A model generated the notes under the pieces. That model made no database searches, was not told the DNA's origin, and saw only the letters and a list, made by a program, of their open reading frames with translations. The position numbers and the translations under genes are program-made. This document shows, piece after piece, positions 6,932 to 15,537 of a stretch of 64,000 nucleotides of DNA; within the stretch, counting starts at the first letter, position 1, and each line of letters opens with the position of its first letter. This DNA is from Anaerolineae bacterium (lineage in GTDB: Bacteria; Chloroflexota; Anaerolineae; Aggregatilineales; Phototrophicaceae): positions 1-64,000 of the forward strand of contig JAJEFB010000045.1 in NCBI GenBank assembly GCA_022820665.1, given 5' to 3'.

Positions 6932-8182
6932 ATGAAATTATCGAATGAGCAGAGTGTAGCGAGTTTTGAGGGCGCCAGCACACAAGCCGTGCACGGAGGC
7001 GCGCCGCGCAAGAAGGGCTTCCATTCCCTTACTACGCCCATTGTACAGTCCGCCACCTATACATTTGAGAATACGAGCAAGCTAATCGAGTTTCTCGACG
7101 CGAAGGTATATGGCGGCGAACTGGATCGCGAGGAGTATGGGCGATACGGCAATCCAACCGTCTGGTCGGTGGAGAATCGCATTGCCGAACTGGAGGGCGC
7201 TGAAGACGCGGCCATTTATCCCTCGGGCATGTCGGCTGTTACGTCGCTCTTCCTGACTGTGCTGCGCCCGGATACCCATATCATCATGACAGATGATTGT
7301 TATCGAAGGACGCGGCAATTTTGCGATACGACGTTGAGGAAATTTGGCGTTGCCACCACTGTCGTTCCTATGGGGGATTATGAAGCGCTGGAAGCGGCCA
7401 TCGTTCCGCGGAAGACGCGTTTCATTTTTACTGAAACCCCTACCAACCCGTATTTGCGTGTAGCGGACCTGGATCGGCTGGTGGCGATCGGCAAGCGATA
7501 CCGGGCGATGACACTATTGGATACGACTTTTGCCACGCCAGTCAACTTGCGGCCGCTGGAATACGGCGTCGATTTTGCCCTGCATAGCGCGACCAAGTAT
7601 TTCGGCGGTCATAACGATGTCTTGGCCGGCGTTATCGTCGGCAGCGGGGCGCGGATCAAAGCCCTGAAGGATGCCCGCGGTGTGCTGGGGAACGTGATTG
7701 ACCCTCATCAAGCCTTTCTGATAGAGCGCGGCTTGAAGACGCTTGCGGTACGCGTGCGGCATCAAAATGAAACTGCGCTTGAGACAGCGCGCTTTCTGGA
7801 GCGGCACCCGAGGATCGAGCGGGTGTTCTATCCCGGGTTGGCTTCTCATCCCGATCACGAGATTGCCAAGCGTCAAATGAGCGGATTTGGCGGGGTGGTG
7901 AGTTTTCAGGTGGCGGGCGGTTTGGACGAGACCAGCGACTTCATTGATCGCCTGCGCATACCGTATATCGCGCCAAGCCTGGGCGGCACGGAAAGCCTGA
8001 TCGAGCAGCCCGCGTATGTGAGCTATTACGACCTGAGCGCCGAGGAACGTCGCGCGATTGGCATTGAGGACAATCTCGTCCGTCTTGCGCTGGGCATCGA
8101 AGACGCCGAAGATATCATAGCCGATCTCGAGCAGTCGCTGTCCAAAGTGCCCGCTCCGCGACCCTTGAAAGGCGCCGGTTAG
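6932..8182 (+). CDS. cystathionine gamma-synthase/beta-lyase family enzyme
   Basis: PLP enzyme of the Cys/Met metabolism family acting in transsulfuration toward methionine. Visible signatures are TPIVQSATYTFEN near the N-terminus, RYGNPTVWSVE, YPSGMSAV, TETPTNPYLRVADL and the PLP lysine K222 in HSATKYFGGHND. The C-terminal PSLGGTESLIEQPA is typical of MetB/MetC proteins. The 416-residue length is slightly longer than usual. ATG 6932 is preceded by GAGGCAAG. Control by the upstream SAM-I riboswitch supports methionine biosynthesis over cysteine degradation. Whether it is the gamma-synthase, the beta-lyase or an O-acyl-homoserine sulfhydrylase cannot be decided by eye. Confidence 0.9.
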   Translation: MKLSNEQSVASFEGASTQAVHGGAPRKKGFHSLTTPIVQSATYTFENTSKLIEFLDAKVYGGELDREEYGRYGNPTVWSVENRIAELEGAEDAAIYPSGMSAVTSLFLTVLRPDTHIIMTDDCYRRTRQFCDTTLRKFGVATTVVPMGDYEALEAAIVPRKTRFIFTETPTNPYLRVADLDRLVAIGKRYRAMTLLDTTFATPVNLRPLEYGVDFALHSATKYFGGHNDVLAGVIVGSGARIKALKDARGVLGNVIDPHQAFLIERGLKTLAVRVRHQNETALETARFLERHPRIERVFYPGLASHPDHEIAKRQMSGFGGVVSFQVAGGLDETSDFIDRLRIPYIAPSLGGTESLIEQPAYVSYYDLSAEERRAIGIEDNLVRLALGIEDAEDIIADLEQSLSKVPAPRPLKGAG

Positions 8183-8193
8183 CAGTTACCTGG

Positions 8194-9498
8194 CTAGAGT
8201 GGCAAGCCCGTTGTGGTCCGGTCTTTGAGCAACTCGACGATCTGCCGCAGGTCATCTTCAGCTTGCAAGGTCGCGTTTTGGAAAGCGGGATCTATCATAT
8301 TCAGATTGTTCGCGTGGTAGCCCATGGTTGCTTCCGGGTCTTTGAGTACATGACCGGTCAAGACGCCGACCACGGTATCTCCGGGCGATATGACGCCTCG
8401 CTCAACCAGCTTCCTGGCGCCGGCGACGGAGCAGGCAGAGGCGGGTTCGCAGCCGATGCCGACCCCGTCGACGATGGCTTTGGCATCCATGATTTGCTGA
8501 TCGCTAACTTGCTCCACGACGCCGCCCGTCCATTCCAGCGTGCGGATCGCCTTTTGCAGGTTTACGGGATTGCCTATCTTGATGGCGGTGGCGATCGTCC
8601 GCGCCTCCACCGCCTGGAAGTTCTTGAATCCGTCAGCGAAATGCCGATATAAAGGATTCGCCCCTTCCGCTTGAATGATGGCCAGGCGCGGCATCCGGTC
8701 AATCAAGCCGAGATCCAGCATTTCCAGCAGCCCTTTGCCGAAGGCGGAACTGTTACCCAAATTGCCGCCGGGCAGGACAATCCAGTCGGGCGCCTGCCAG
8801 CGCAACTGCTGCAATGCCTCAAACATGATCGATTTCTGCCCTTCCAGCCGAAAGGGATTCACGGAGTTCAGAATATAGATGCGCAAGCGCTCCGCGACTT
8901 CGCGGACGAGCGCCATATTGCGGTCAAAATCGGCATTAATCCGCAAACATGTCGCGCCATAGGCGATGCCTTGCGCCAGCTTTCCCAGGGCAATCTGCTG
9001 ATTCTGCAGAAACACGATGCCTTGCATGCCCGCGCGCGCGGCATAAGAGGCCATGGATGCGGAGGTGTTGCCGGTCGAGGCGCAAGCCACACGATCCATG
9101 CCGAGAATCTTGGCTTGCGTAACACCGGTTGTCATGCCGCGATCCTTGAAGGACCCGGTTGGATTCTCGCCTTCGTGCTTGAGATAAAGCGTATCGACGC
9201 CGATATACGAGGCTACGCGCGGCAAGTGATACAGGTTGGTGTTGCCTTCCGCCCGGCTGACGATGCGCTCGTCGTCGATGCCGGGATAGATCAATTCCTT
9301 GAAGCGCCATACGCCGCTATTGTAAGGAAATTTGAGCGTTCCCAGTCTGTTGTCAAAGAGAGCTTGCGTCAGTTCGGCGGCGGATTCGCGGAAGTCATGT
9401 CTGACATCAAGCAAGCCCCCGCAAACCTGGCAGTCGTAAATGACTCGGTCGATTGGGTATTGTCCCCCGCAATCGATACATTGTAGTATGCTTGGCAT
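8194..9498 (-). CDS. thrC: threonine synthase
   Basis: PLP enzyme converting O-phosphohomoserine to threonine, the last step of the pathway. The N-terminus carries a zinc-ribbon-like pair of CxxC motifs (C7, C10, C23, C26), common in this subgroup. The PLP lysine is K118 in ENPTGSFKDRG. The phosphate-binding loop GGNLGNSSAFGKG and ASTGNTSASMASYAARAG are clear. The 434-residue length is slightly above the typical short form because of the zinc ribbon. The ATG is preceded by AGAGGT. It is divergent from thrB, so the two steps share an intergenic region of 142 bases that contains an intergenic repeat copy. Confidence 0.94.
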   Translation of the reverse strand: MPSILQCIDCGGQYPIDRVIYDCQVCGGLLDVRHDFRESAAELTQALFDNRLGTLKFPYNSGVWRFKELIYPGIDDERIVSRAEGNTNLYHLPRVASYIGVDTLYLKHEGENPTGSFKDRGMTTGVTQAKILGMDRVACASTGNTSASMASYAARAGMQGIVFLQNQQIALGKLAQGIAYGATCLRINADFDRNMALVREVAERLRIYILNSVNPFRLEGQKSIMFEALQQLRWQAPDWIVLPGGNLGNSSAFGKGLLEMLDLGLIDRMPRLAIIQAEGANPLYRHFADGFKNFQAVEARTIATAIKIGNPVNLQKAIRTLEWTGGVVEQVSDQQIMDAKAIVDGVGIGCEPASACSVAGARKLVERGVISPGDTVVGVLTGHVLKDPEATMGYHANNLNMIDPAFQNATLQAEDDLRQIVELLKDRTTTGLPL

Positions 9499-9525
9499 TC
9501 GATCGACCTCTCGTTAGGAAACCGC

Positions 9526-9618
9526 AGCCGCTCGACGGGAGCGAAAAAGTCCCAGGAATATCGCGCTCACAGAAAATAACAAGCCTTCTCGCCGCAGGAG
9601 CAAGAAGGTCTGTAAAGT
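9526..9618 (+). repeat. ~100-bp dispersed intergenic repeat (family B), copy 1
   Basis: Shares GTCCCAGGAAT, TCGCGCTCAC and AAGCCTTCTCG, in the same order and orientation, with 32983-33086, and a weaker match with 19788-19886. All three copies lie just upstream of a plus-strand gene. No coding potential is seen. Confidence 0.6.
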
Positions 9619-9640
9619 CAGATAAGGATAGCGATCCTTC

Positions 9641-10582
9641 ATGTCATTTTCCAGAGCCGAAGCCTTTGCGCCAGCCACCGTTGCGAACCTGGGCGTCGGT
9701 TTCGATATCCTGGGACTGGCTTTAGAAGGCATGGGCGACCGCGCTATCGTCGAATTCCAAGAGTCGTCCGAGGTCCTCATTAGCAAGATTGAAGGGGACG
9801 CCGGCAGGCTGCCTCGCGATCCCGAAAAGAATGTCGCATCCGTTTCCGCCAGCGCTTTCCTTGAACATATGGGTGAAAAGCGGGGCTTGCGCATTGAGCT
9901 CTTTAAGGGCTTGCCGCTATCCAGCGGCCTTGGGAGCAGCGCCGCGAGCGCAGTGGTCACGGTTGTCGCATTAAACAAGCTATATGGCGAACCATTTAGC
10001 CGCGAGCAACTGCTGCCATTCTGTTTGGAAGGCGAAGCGCTGGTTAGCGGCTATCATGCGGACAATGTGGCGCCCTGTCTGCTGGGGGGCATCACGCTAG
10101 TTGCCGGGATTACCGTTGAGGCCATCCAGCCATTGCCGATCCCCGACAACTTGCATCTGGCTTTGGTTACGCCAGAGGTCGCGATTCCCACTGCCGAAGC
10201 CCGAGCCGTGATGCCCTCGCATGTCAGTTTGCCGACGCTAATCCATCAGACCGGCAAAGTCGCGCGCCTGATTGACGCTTTACACCGCGGCGACTTGCAG
10301 GCGATGGCTGACGCGATGGAAAAGGATCTCGTCGCCGAACCGGCGCGGGCCAGCCTGATGCCGCATTTGCAGGATGTTCGCAAGGCAGCGAAAGCGAGCG
10401 GCGCCTTAGCCGTTTTTATCGGGGGCGCCGGACCGACGCTCTGCGCGCTCTGCGATGCGAAGACAGCCGCGGAAAAGGTTGCCGGCGCCATGAAGAAAGT
10501 CTACAGCGACAGAGAACTCGAATCCCGGACTGTATCCACCCGGGTTGACCGCCGCGGTTCGATTGTGATTCATGCGGAATGA
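9641..10582 (+). CDS. thrB: homoserine kinase
   Basis: GHMP-family kinase that phosphorylates homoserine to O-phosphohomoserine, the substrate of the divergently encoded threonine synthase. Visible motifs are FAPATVANLGVGFDILGLAL at the N-terminus, the ATP loop GLPLSSGLGSSAASA (residues ~90-105), and the C-terminal GHMP motif FIGGAGPTLCALCD. The 313-residue length is normal. ATG 9641 follows AAGGATAG at a good spacing. The end of the gene is followed by a repeat-bearing gap. Confidence 0.94.
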   Translation: MSFSRAEAFAPATVANLGVGFDILGLALEGMGDRAIVEFQESSEVLISKIEGDAGRLPRDPEKNVASVSASAFLEHMGEKRGLRIELFKGLPLSSGLGSSAASAVVTVVALNKLYGEPFSREQLLPFCLEGEALVSGYHADNVAPCLLGGITLVAGITVEAIQPLPIPDNLHLALVTPEVAIPTAEARAVMPSHVSLPTLIHQTGKVARLIDALHRGDLQAMADAMEKDLVAEPARASLMPHLQDVRKAAKASGALAVFIGGAGPTLCALCDAKTAAEKVAGAMKKVYSDRELESRTVSTRVDRRGSIVIHAE

Positions 10583-10660
10583 CTTGGCATGGAAGCGATT
10601 CAGAGCAATCGCTTCAAAATGCGTATGCCCTGCGATGAGCATTATGCAAACTTAAACCTA

Positions 10661-10695
10661 ACCACAGAGGCACAGAGAGCACAGAGAAAAATTTT
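10661..10695 (+). repeat. dispersed 'cacagagagcacagaga' repeat, copy 2
   Basis: ACCACAGAGGCACAGAGAGC followed by ACAGAGAAAAATTTT closely matches 121-149. Intergenic, same orientation, function unknown. Confidence 0.65.
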
Positions 10696-10824
10696 CATTC
10701 ATAAAGTTGCGAATTTGCGCTTGAGTTTTGGATTCCGTGACAGACTGTTCCGCCGGTTACGCGCGGAGCGGCTGTGGTGAAGTATATATTGATGTAATTG
10801 CTCTGGGTGGCGATTGTGAAATTC

Positions 10825-10853
10825 TTGACAATCTCGGCCGCGCTCTTTATACT
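10825..10853 (+). promoter_or_regulatory. consensus sigma-70 promoter for iscX-nuoB-nuoCD-nuoI
   Basis: TTGACA at 10825-10830 and TATACT at 10848-10853 are separated by 17 bases, close to the ideal housekeeping promoter. The predicted start site is about 10860. It is the best promoter match I see in the window. Confidence 0.75.
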
Positions 10854-10995
10854 TGCTGGACGATTTGGCGAAACGGCGTGACTGTCAATGGCAGACAAGG
10901 GGCTTCCCGAATGCTGGTACATCTCTTGACAGGTTCTGCATTTGGCGCGTCTTTAAGCGAGCGCAAGCGCGTTGCCGTGTTAGAATAGGTTGGTC

Positions 10996-11208
10996 ATGAG
11001 TGACCAGCGCCTGGATTGGGATTCGAGCTACGAAATCGTTTTGGCATTGAGAGATCTTTATCCAAATGCAGTCTTGGAAGACTTGTCCTTGGATGATCTG
11101 AACGCGCGCATCGTTGCGCTGCCCGGTTTTTCCGATGACCCCGAGTTGGTCAATGACGCGATTTTGCGAGCGATTCTGCGCGAATGGTACGAGGAGATCG
11201 GTGACTAG
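10996..11208 (+). CDS. iscX: IscX-like Fe-S assembly protein
   Basis: A 70-residue acidic protein with the IscX/YfhJ pattern: LDWDSSYEIVLALRDLYP, then DLSLDDLNARIVALPGF, the conserved DDPELVNDAILRAI, and the C-terminal W-EE. In enterobacteria IscX binds the cysteine desulfurase IscS and iron and tunes Fe-S assembly. The start is ATG 10996; a TTG two codons upstream is possible. The stop TAG directly abuts the ATG of nuoB, so it is translated as the first gene of the complex I cluster. This is unusual, since IscX is normally at the end of an isc operon. The family assignment rests on pattern recognition. Confidence 0.8.
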   Translation: MSDQRLDWDSSYEIVLALRDLYPNAVLEDLSLDDLNARIVALPGFSDDPELVNDAILRAILREWYEEIGD

Positions 11209-12093
11209 ATGGACTTGAACCTGCAAGAGTTAGAGAGAACCGAGTTTCCCGTTCCTGCCGAATTGGAAAACAATATCGCGATCACCAGTCTCAGTCAACT
11301 GTATAACTGGGGCAGGCGCAATTCAATGTGGCCCATGCTCTTTGGCTTGGCTTGCTGCGCAATCGAAATGATCGCGACGGCGTCATCTCGCTTCGATTTC
11401 TCCCGATTTGGTTTCGAGGTGATGCGGGCGACTCCTCGTCAAGCTGATCTCATGATCGTTTCCGGCACCGTGACCAAAAAGATGGTCGTGCCGATTGTGC
11501 GCTTGTATAACCAGATGCCGGAGCCGAAATACGTTTTGGCCATGGGCGCCTGCGCGAGCGGGGGAGGTCCCTTTAAGGAGGGCTACAACGTTGTTTCCGG
11601 CATTGACAAATACCTGCCGGTCGATGTCTATGTGCCCGGGTGCCCGCCTACGCCGCAGGCGCTGCTCTTTGGGATGATAGCTCTGCAACGGAAAATCGAC
11701 GGTCAGAGCATCGCCAATGGCGATGACGTGCCATGGTATGGCATAGGACCTGCCGAACCGACTCCCGTTCCTGTATTGGGTCCCGACATCATTGACCCGC
11801 GTCAGATGGATATGATTCGGCGGCAAGCCGAAGCAGCGGCTGAAGATATGGCAATGGTAGGGCAACGTGAATTGCCCAGCGCGACGCAACTGGTTGCGGC
11901 GAAGGTGGCAACTGCGGAGACTACAGGCGCCGCCAGCGCGGCGATTTCCGATGACGCTCTCAGTTTTGTCTTGCCGACTGGCGGGAATCCCTGGACAGAA
12001 GCCGAAGAGATTCGCGAAAAGCGCCGCCTGCGCGCCCTGGCAAGAAAAGCGGTTCGCGCCTCGCGCAGGTCGGCGGAAGCAGAAGAGGAATAG
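11209..12093 (+). CDS. nuoB: NADH-quinone oxidoreductase subunit B with long basic C-terminal tail
   Basis: Complex I subunit carrying the terminal cluster N2, at the junction of the peripheral arm and the membrane. The cluster ligands are C49, C50 (GLACCAIEM), C115 (GACASGGG) and C145 (VPGCPPTPQ). The core ends near residue 170. A further ~120 residues not found in standard NuoB (about 160-180 residues) follow: a Pro/Ala-rich linker, then an Arg/Lys-rich helix starting at P261-W262. This helix closely resembles the end of NuoI in the same cluster. The gene starts immediately after iscX and is followed by nuoCD after 6 bases. The function of the tail is unknown. Confidence 0.95.
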   Translation: MDLNLQELERTEFPVPAELENNIAITSLSQLYNWGRRNSMWPMLFGLACCAIEMIATASSRFDFSRFGFEVMRATPRQADLMIVSGTVTKKMVVPIVRLYNQMPEPKYVLAMGACASGGGPFKEGYNVVSGIDKYLPVDVYVPGCPPTPQALLFGMIALQRKIDGQSIANGDDVPWYGIGPAEPTPVPVLGPDIIDPRQMDMIRRQAEAAAEDMAMVGQRELPSATQLVAAKVATAETTGAASAAISDDALSFVLPTGGNPWTEAEEIREKRRLRALARKAVRASRRSAEAEEE

Positions 12094-12099
12094 CGCAAT

Positions 12100-13980
12100 A
12101 TGGTGAGTCCCGCTTTAGCCCCGGACGATGTTGTCAATGCTCTTTCAATTGAAGACTCAATTGCCTATCTGAAGTCAAAGCATCCCGACGCGGTCGCTGA
12201 TGATGAGCGCGAAGGATATTCGGGCGTCCTTGTGCAAGCGAGCAAGCTGGTTGAGGTTGCCCGGGCAATACGGGATGATCTTGGTTTCGATTATCTTTCC
12301 AGCGCTACCGCGGTTGATTACCTGGGCGCGGGCGATCACATGGAGATGGTTTACCATGCCTACCGCACGAGCGGCGGCGGCGCGCTGGTGTTCAAAGCGC
12401 AGACAGAACGTGAAGACCCCGAGATTCCTTCACTGGTGCGCGTGTGGCGCGGCGCCGATTTTCAAGAGCGTGAGGCTTGGGATCTATACGGCATCAAGTT
12501 TCCGGGCCACCCGAATCTGCGCCGGATTCTCATGTGGGAGGGTTTCCACGGTCATCCGATGCGCAAGGATTGGCGCGAAGCCTATTACGAAGAAGAACAA
12601 AAGCCATTTGACAACCGCTGGCCCGGCGGGCATGCTCACCGGTCCGAAGAAAAGAACGTCTTCGGCAAGAATGTGACCTATCCGCCTGATATTGACCTCA
12701 ATCGCTTGATGGATACTTCCGAGAGCGAGGTATACGCTTCGCTCGGTTTGGGAGTCGATGTCGAGCGCATATTGGACAAGGACGGCTTCGAGACCAACGA
12801 ACTCGTCGTTAACATGGGTCCGCATCATCCCAGCACGCATGGCGTCTTCCGTATGGTGCTGACGGTTGATGGCGAAACTGTGACATCGTTGGAACCGGTC
12901 ATGGGTTACTTGCACCGGAATCACGAAAAGATCGGCGAGCGCAATACCTATCTGCACAATATTCCCTTTACAGATCGACTTGATTACATCTCGAGCATGG
13001 GCAACAACCACGGCTACGTGCTTGCCGTCGAACAGTTGATGAGCCTGGGCAGGAAGTACAATCCGCCGACTTATCGCTGTGAGGCGATTCGCGTGATGAT
13101 GGTGGAGCTAAGCCGCATCGTGAATCATTTGTGGGCGATCGGCTTCTGGTTGAATGACATTGGCGCCTTCTTCACGCCCGTTCTGTATTTCATACAGGAA
13201 CGGGAACGAATTCTTGATTTCTTCGAGGCGGTGGCGGGCAGCCGCATGATGTGCAATTACATGCGTTTTGGCGGTCTATTTGGCGATTTGCCCGAGCGCA
13301 TAAAGAGCGTCAGCAACCTCACTAACGATCGCATTCGCGATTACAACACCATGCAGTTCCTGACCGAAATGGTCAATGAACGCATCCCGCGCACCATTGA
13401 CGAATTGGAACAGCTCTTGACACAGAACGAGATTCTGCTGGAACGCTCCATTGGCGTGGGCATCTTGAGCGGGGATGACGCCATCAATTACAGCGCGGCG
13501 GGTCCATTGCTGCGCGGCAGCGGCGTCGCCTATGATGTTCGCCGCGCCGATCCCTATAGCATCTACCCGGAACTGGACTTTGATGTCGCGGTGGAACAAG
13601 ACGGCGACATGTACGCTCGTTACCGAGTTCGGGTCACCGAATTGCGGGAAAGCGTTCGCATTCTCAAGCAGATTCTGCCCCGCCTGGAGGCGACAGAGGG
13701 CGAATCAATATGGGCTGACGGAAAGCCGGGCGCATACGCGCCTCGCGTCCCCTTCGGCGAGGCTTACGGTCGCGTCGAAAACGGCAAAGGCGAGTTAGGC
13801 TATTATGTCGTCTCGGCCGGTGGCAGGGGCGGCTCATCCAATCCCTGGCGCTATCATGTGCGAGCGCCCAGTTTCATCAATTTGACGCCGATGGGTTTGA
13901 TGAGCAGCGGGTACAAGGTTGCGGATATCGTCGGCATCCTGGGTAGCATTGATATTGTACTTGGGGAAACCGATCGCTAG
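12100..13980 (+). CDS. nuoCD: NADH-quinone oxidoreductase fused subunits C and D
   Basis: A 626-residue fusion of the 30-kDa (NuoC) and 49-kDa (NuoD) subunits of complex I. Residues ~1-200 are NuoC, with FQEREAWDLYGIKFPGHPNL and RRILMWEGFHGHPMRKDW. From ~235 on is NuoD, with NMGPHHPSTHGVFRMVLTVD, GYLHRNHEKIGE and the C-terminal VDIVLGETDR. The fusion is best known in enterobacteria and some other bacteria. Gene order B-CD matches conserved nuo order, but nuoA, E, F, G, H and J-N are not in the window. NuoI follows after a 66-base gap. Confidence 0.95.
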   Translation: MVSPALAPDDVVNALSIEDSIAYLKSKHPDAVADDEREGYSGVLVQASKLVEVARAIRDDLGFDYLSSATAVDYLGAGDHMEMVYHAYRTSGGGALVFKAQTEREDPEIPSLVRVWRGADFQEREAWDLYGIKFPGHPNLRRILMWEGFHGHPMRKDWREAYYEEEQKPFDNRWPGGHAHRSEEKNVFGKNVTYPPDIDLNRLMDTSESEVYASLGLGVDVERILDKDGFETNELVVNMGPHHPSTHGVFRMVLTVDGETVTSLEPVMGYLHRNHEKIGERNTYLHNIPFTDRLDYISSMGNNHGYVLAVEQLMSLGRKYNPPTYRCEAIRVMMVELSRIVNHLWAIGFWLNDIGAFFTPVLYFIQERERILDFFEAVAGSRMMCNYMRFGGLFGDLPERIKSVSNLTNDRIRDYNTMQFLTEMVNERIPRTIDELEQLLTQNEILLERSIGVGILSGDDAINYSAAGPLLRGSGVAYDVRRADPYSIYPELDFDVAVEQDGDMYARYRVRVTELRESVRILKQILPRLEATEGESIWADGKPGAYAPRVPFGEAYGRVENGKGELGYYVVSAGGRGGSSNPWRYHVRAPSFINLTPMGLMSSGYKVADIVGILGSIDIVLGETDR

Positions 13981-14046
13981 GGCGCAAGTGTCATAAAGAG
14001 CCTAAGGCTGCAGCAAGCGGCGAACAAGGCAAGCCTAGGAGAGAAC

Positions 14047-14880
14047 ATGTACGGAACAGGTTTGGCAAAAGGATTGATGCTGACCTTGCGACATTTCATC
14101 GACTCTTTCGTCGATGACCTGCGCTATGGCTTGCGGAAGTATTCGCATTCGACCGACAATTTCGGCCTCCGGCAAGGGACTGAGGCAAAAGGCGTCATCA
14201 CGGTGCAGTATCCCGATGAGAAAGTGGCGGTGCCGGAACGCTTTCGCTTTGTGCCCTTTCTGATTGTTGAGGACGAAGATCATCCAACCCGCAGCGGAAA
14301 AGACTGGTGCACCAGTTGTGGCATTTGCGCCAAAGTTTGTCCGCCGCAGTGCATTTGGATCGTGCGCGGAAACGACCCCAATACCGGGCGACCGGTACCG
14401 GAACCCGAGGCCTTTTTCATCGATATCGACATCTGTATGAACTGCGGTTACTGCGCCGAGTATTGCCCCTTCGACGCGATAAAGATGGACCACGACTACG
14501 AATTAGCCAGTTACGACCGCACCAGCCACCACATTCATGACAAGGAAAAGCTGTCCAAGCCCGCTTCATACTGGCGCAGCATCGCGCCGACGCGCGCTTA
14601 TGAAGAGATGCTGGTTCGCGGCACTTGGGAACATAAAGACGCCGCCAAGGAGGCGCGTCGCGGCAGCGCCAGCCCCCGCGCCAGTTCTCGCGCGCAGGAA
14701 ACGCAAGCTGAGGCTGCTCCGGCCGCGGTTGCGACGGCTGCCGCGGAAGCGCCTGCGCCCCCCGCAGCCGCGCCCGCAGAAGGCGCGACGCCCTGGAGCG
14801 AAGACGACGCCAAACGCGAAGAGCGACGACGGAAAGCCCTGGAACGCAAGGCGAAGCGCGCCGCCAGAAGCGGCGGGTAA
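14047..14880 (+). CDS. nuoI: NADH-quinone oxidoreductase subunit I with basic C-terminal tail
   Basis: The ferredoxin-like complex I subunit that carries clusters N6a and N6b. The two 4Fe-4S motifs are C88-C91-C94-C98 (CTSCGICAKVC) and C130-C133-C136-C140 (CMNCGYCAEYC). The N-terminal amphipathic region LTLRHFIDSFV fits membrane contact. The conserved core ends near residue 190. An extra ~80 residues of Ala/Pro/Glu-rich linker follow and end in a helix starting at P249-W250, which matches the NuoB tail at about 15 of 26 positions. ATG 14047 follows AGGAGAG. The cluster ends here, followed by a possible terminator at 14983-15012. Confidence 0.95.
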   Translation: MYGTGLAKGLMLTLRHFIDSFVDDLRYGLRKYSHSTDNFGLRQGTEAKGVITVQYPDEKVAVPERFRFVPFLIVEDEDHPTRSGKDWCTSCGICAKVCPPQCIWIVRGNDPNTGRPVPEPEAFFIDIDICMNCGYCAEYCPFDAIKMDHDYELASYDRTSHHIHDKEKLSKPASYWRSIAPTRAYEEMLVRGTWEHKDAAKEARRGSASPRASSRAQETQAEAAPAAVATAAAEAPAPPAAAPAEGATPWSEDDAKREERRRKALERKAKRAARSGG

Positions 14881-14982
14881 AGCCTTCCCCGACTGCATCC
14901 GCAGGTATGACCCGACAGCGCGAGCTCGTGCTGTGATTTTCGACCTATGTCCTTGCATAGGCGAGCTTGGCGGTCAGCGCAG

Positions 14983-15012
14983 GGCAATCGCATTAAAAAT
15001 AATTGCCTTTTT
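14983..15012 (+). terminator. possible terminator after nuoI
   Basis: GGCAAT at 14983-14988 and ATTGCC at 15002-15007 form a 6-bp stem with a 13-base A-rich loop, followed by TTTTT. The stem is short and the loop long, so this is a moderate call. Confidence 0.45.
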
Positions 15013-15047
15013 ATCCCCATCCCGAATCTTTCCCCGCAGGTCTGAAT

Positions 15048-15114
15048 CGGCGGTCAGTGTCGAAGGTCAATGTCTACGTGACCGGCGGGCTGTGTCTACG
15101 CGCCCTACGCGACC
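15048..15114 (+). repeat. dispersed TAGACAC/GGCGGTC repeat
   Basis: Contains CGGCGGTCAGTGTC, TGTCTACGTGACCGGCGGGC and TGTCTACGCGCCCTACGCGA. These are inverted and direct versions of the segments at 156-190 and 6543-6570. The internal duplication (two TGTCTACG units) suggests two nested copies. Confidence 0.5.
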
Positions 15115-15489
15115 CAGCGCGGCGCCCCAAAAATCGCTTTTCGGCAATCTCGAAAATCACGAACATTTGTCTTACTTTCTGCTCAAAATGATGATATGCT
15201 CCCCCTATGGATCAATTATCGCAAGCTCTCAATCTCGCTCCCCGGCCGATACCCTCCGCCTATTCCCGCTTTCACGTCCGGATTCTAAAAAGTATCTCCC
15301 GAAAAAACAGACTATATCTATACGGTGTCGATACACTTGCTGAATTCAGCGGGACAGCTAGGGGCGCTTTAGGGACGTATCGGGGCAGAAGCCGACTTTA
15401 TGGCGGCGGGAGCGCCGCTGCGCCGGCAAAGCAAATTCATACCGTCACCCGCTTGCCTTTCCTCCGTTTCGCCTGCAAAACCGCGTCTA

Positions 15490-15537
15490 TTGTCCGAAAA
15501 ATATATTTTATTGTCCGAAACGGACAAAGTCGGACAA
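15490..15537. promoter_or_regulatory. array of four TTGTCCG half-sites with a perfect palindrome
   Basis: TTGTCCG occurs at 15490 and 15511, and CGGACAA at 15521 and 15531. The middle pair forms the perfect palindrome TTGTCCGAAACGGACAA (15511-15527). The outer boxes are 21 and 10 bases away, about two and one helical turns. This geometry is what cooperative binding of a dimeric regulator would use. The array lies about 200 bases upstream of the mrp-like gene and in the most AT-rich part of the gap. Regulator and target are unknown. Confidence 0.5.

Larger units (their letters stand above)
10583..10995. other. intergenic region: repeat and iscX-nuo promoter
   Basis: Apart from the purine-rich repeat (10661-10695), a short reverse-complement match to the start of repeat family B (about 10752-10776) and the promoter at 10825-10853, no gene is seen. 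The leader between the predicted start site and iscX is about 135 bases and shows no riboswitch I recognise. Confidence 0.6.
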
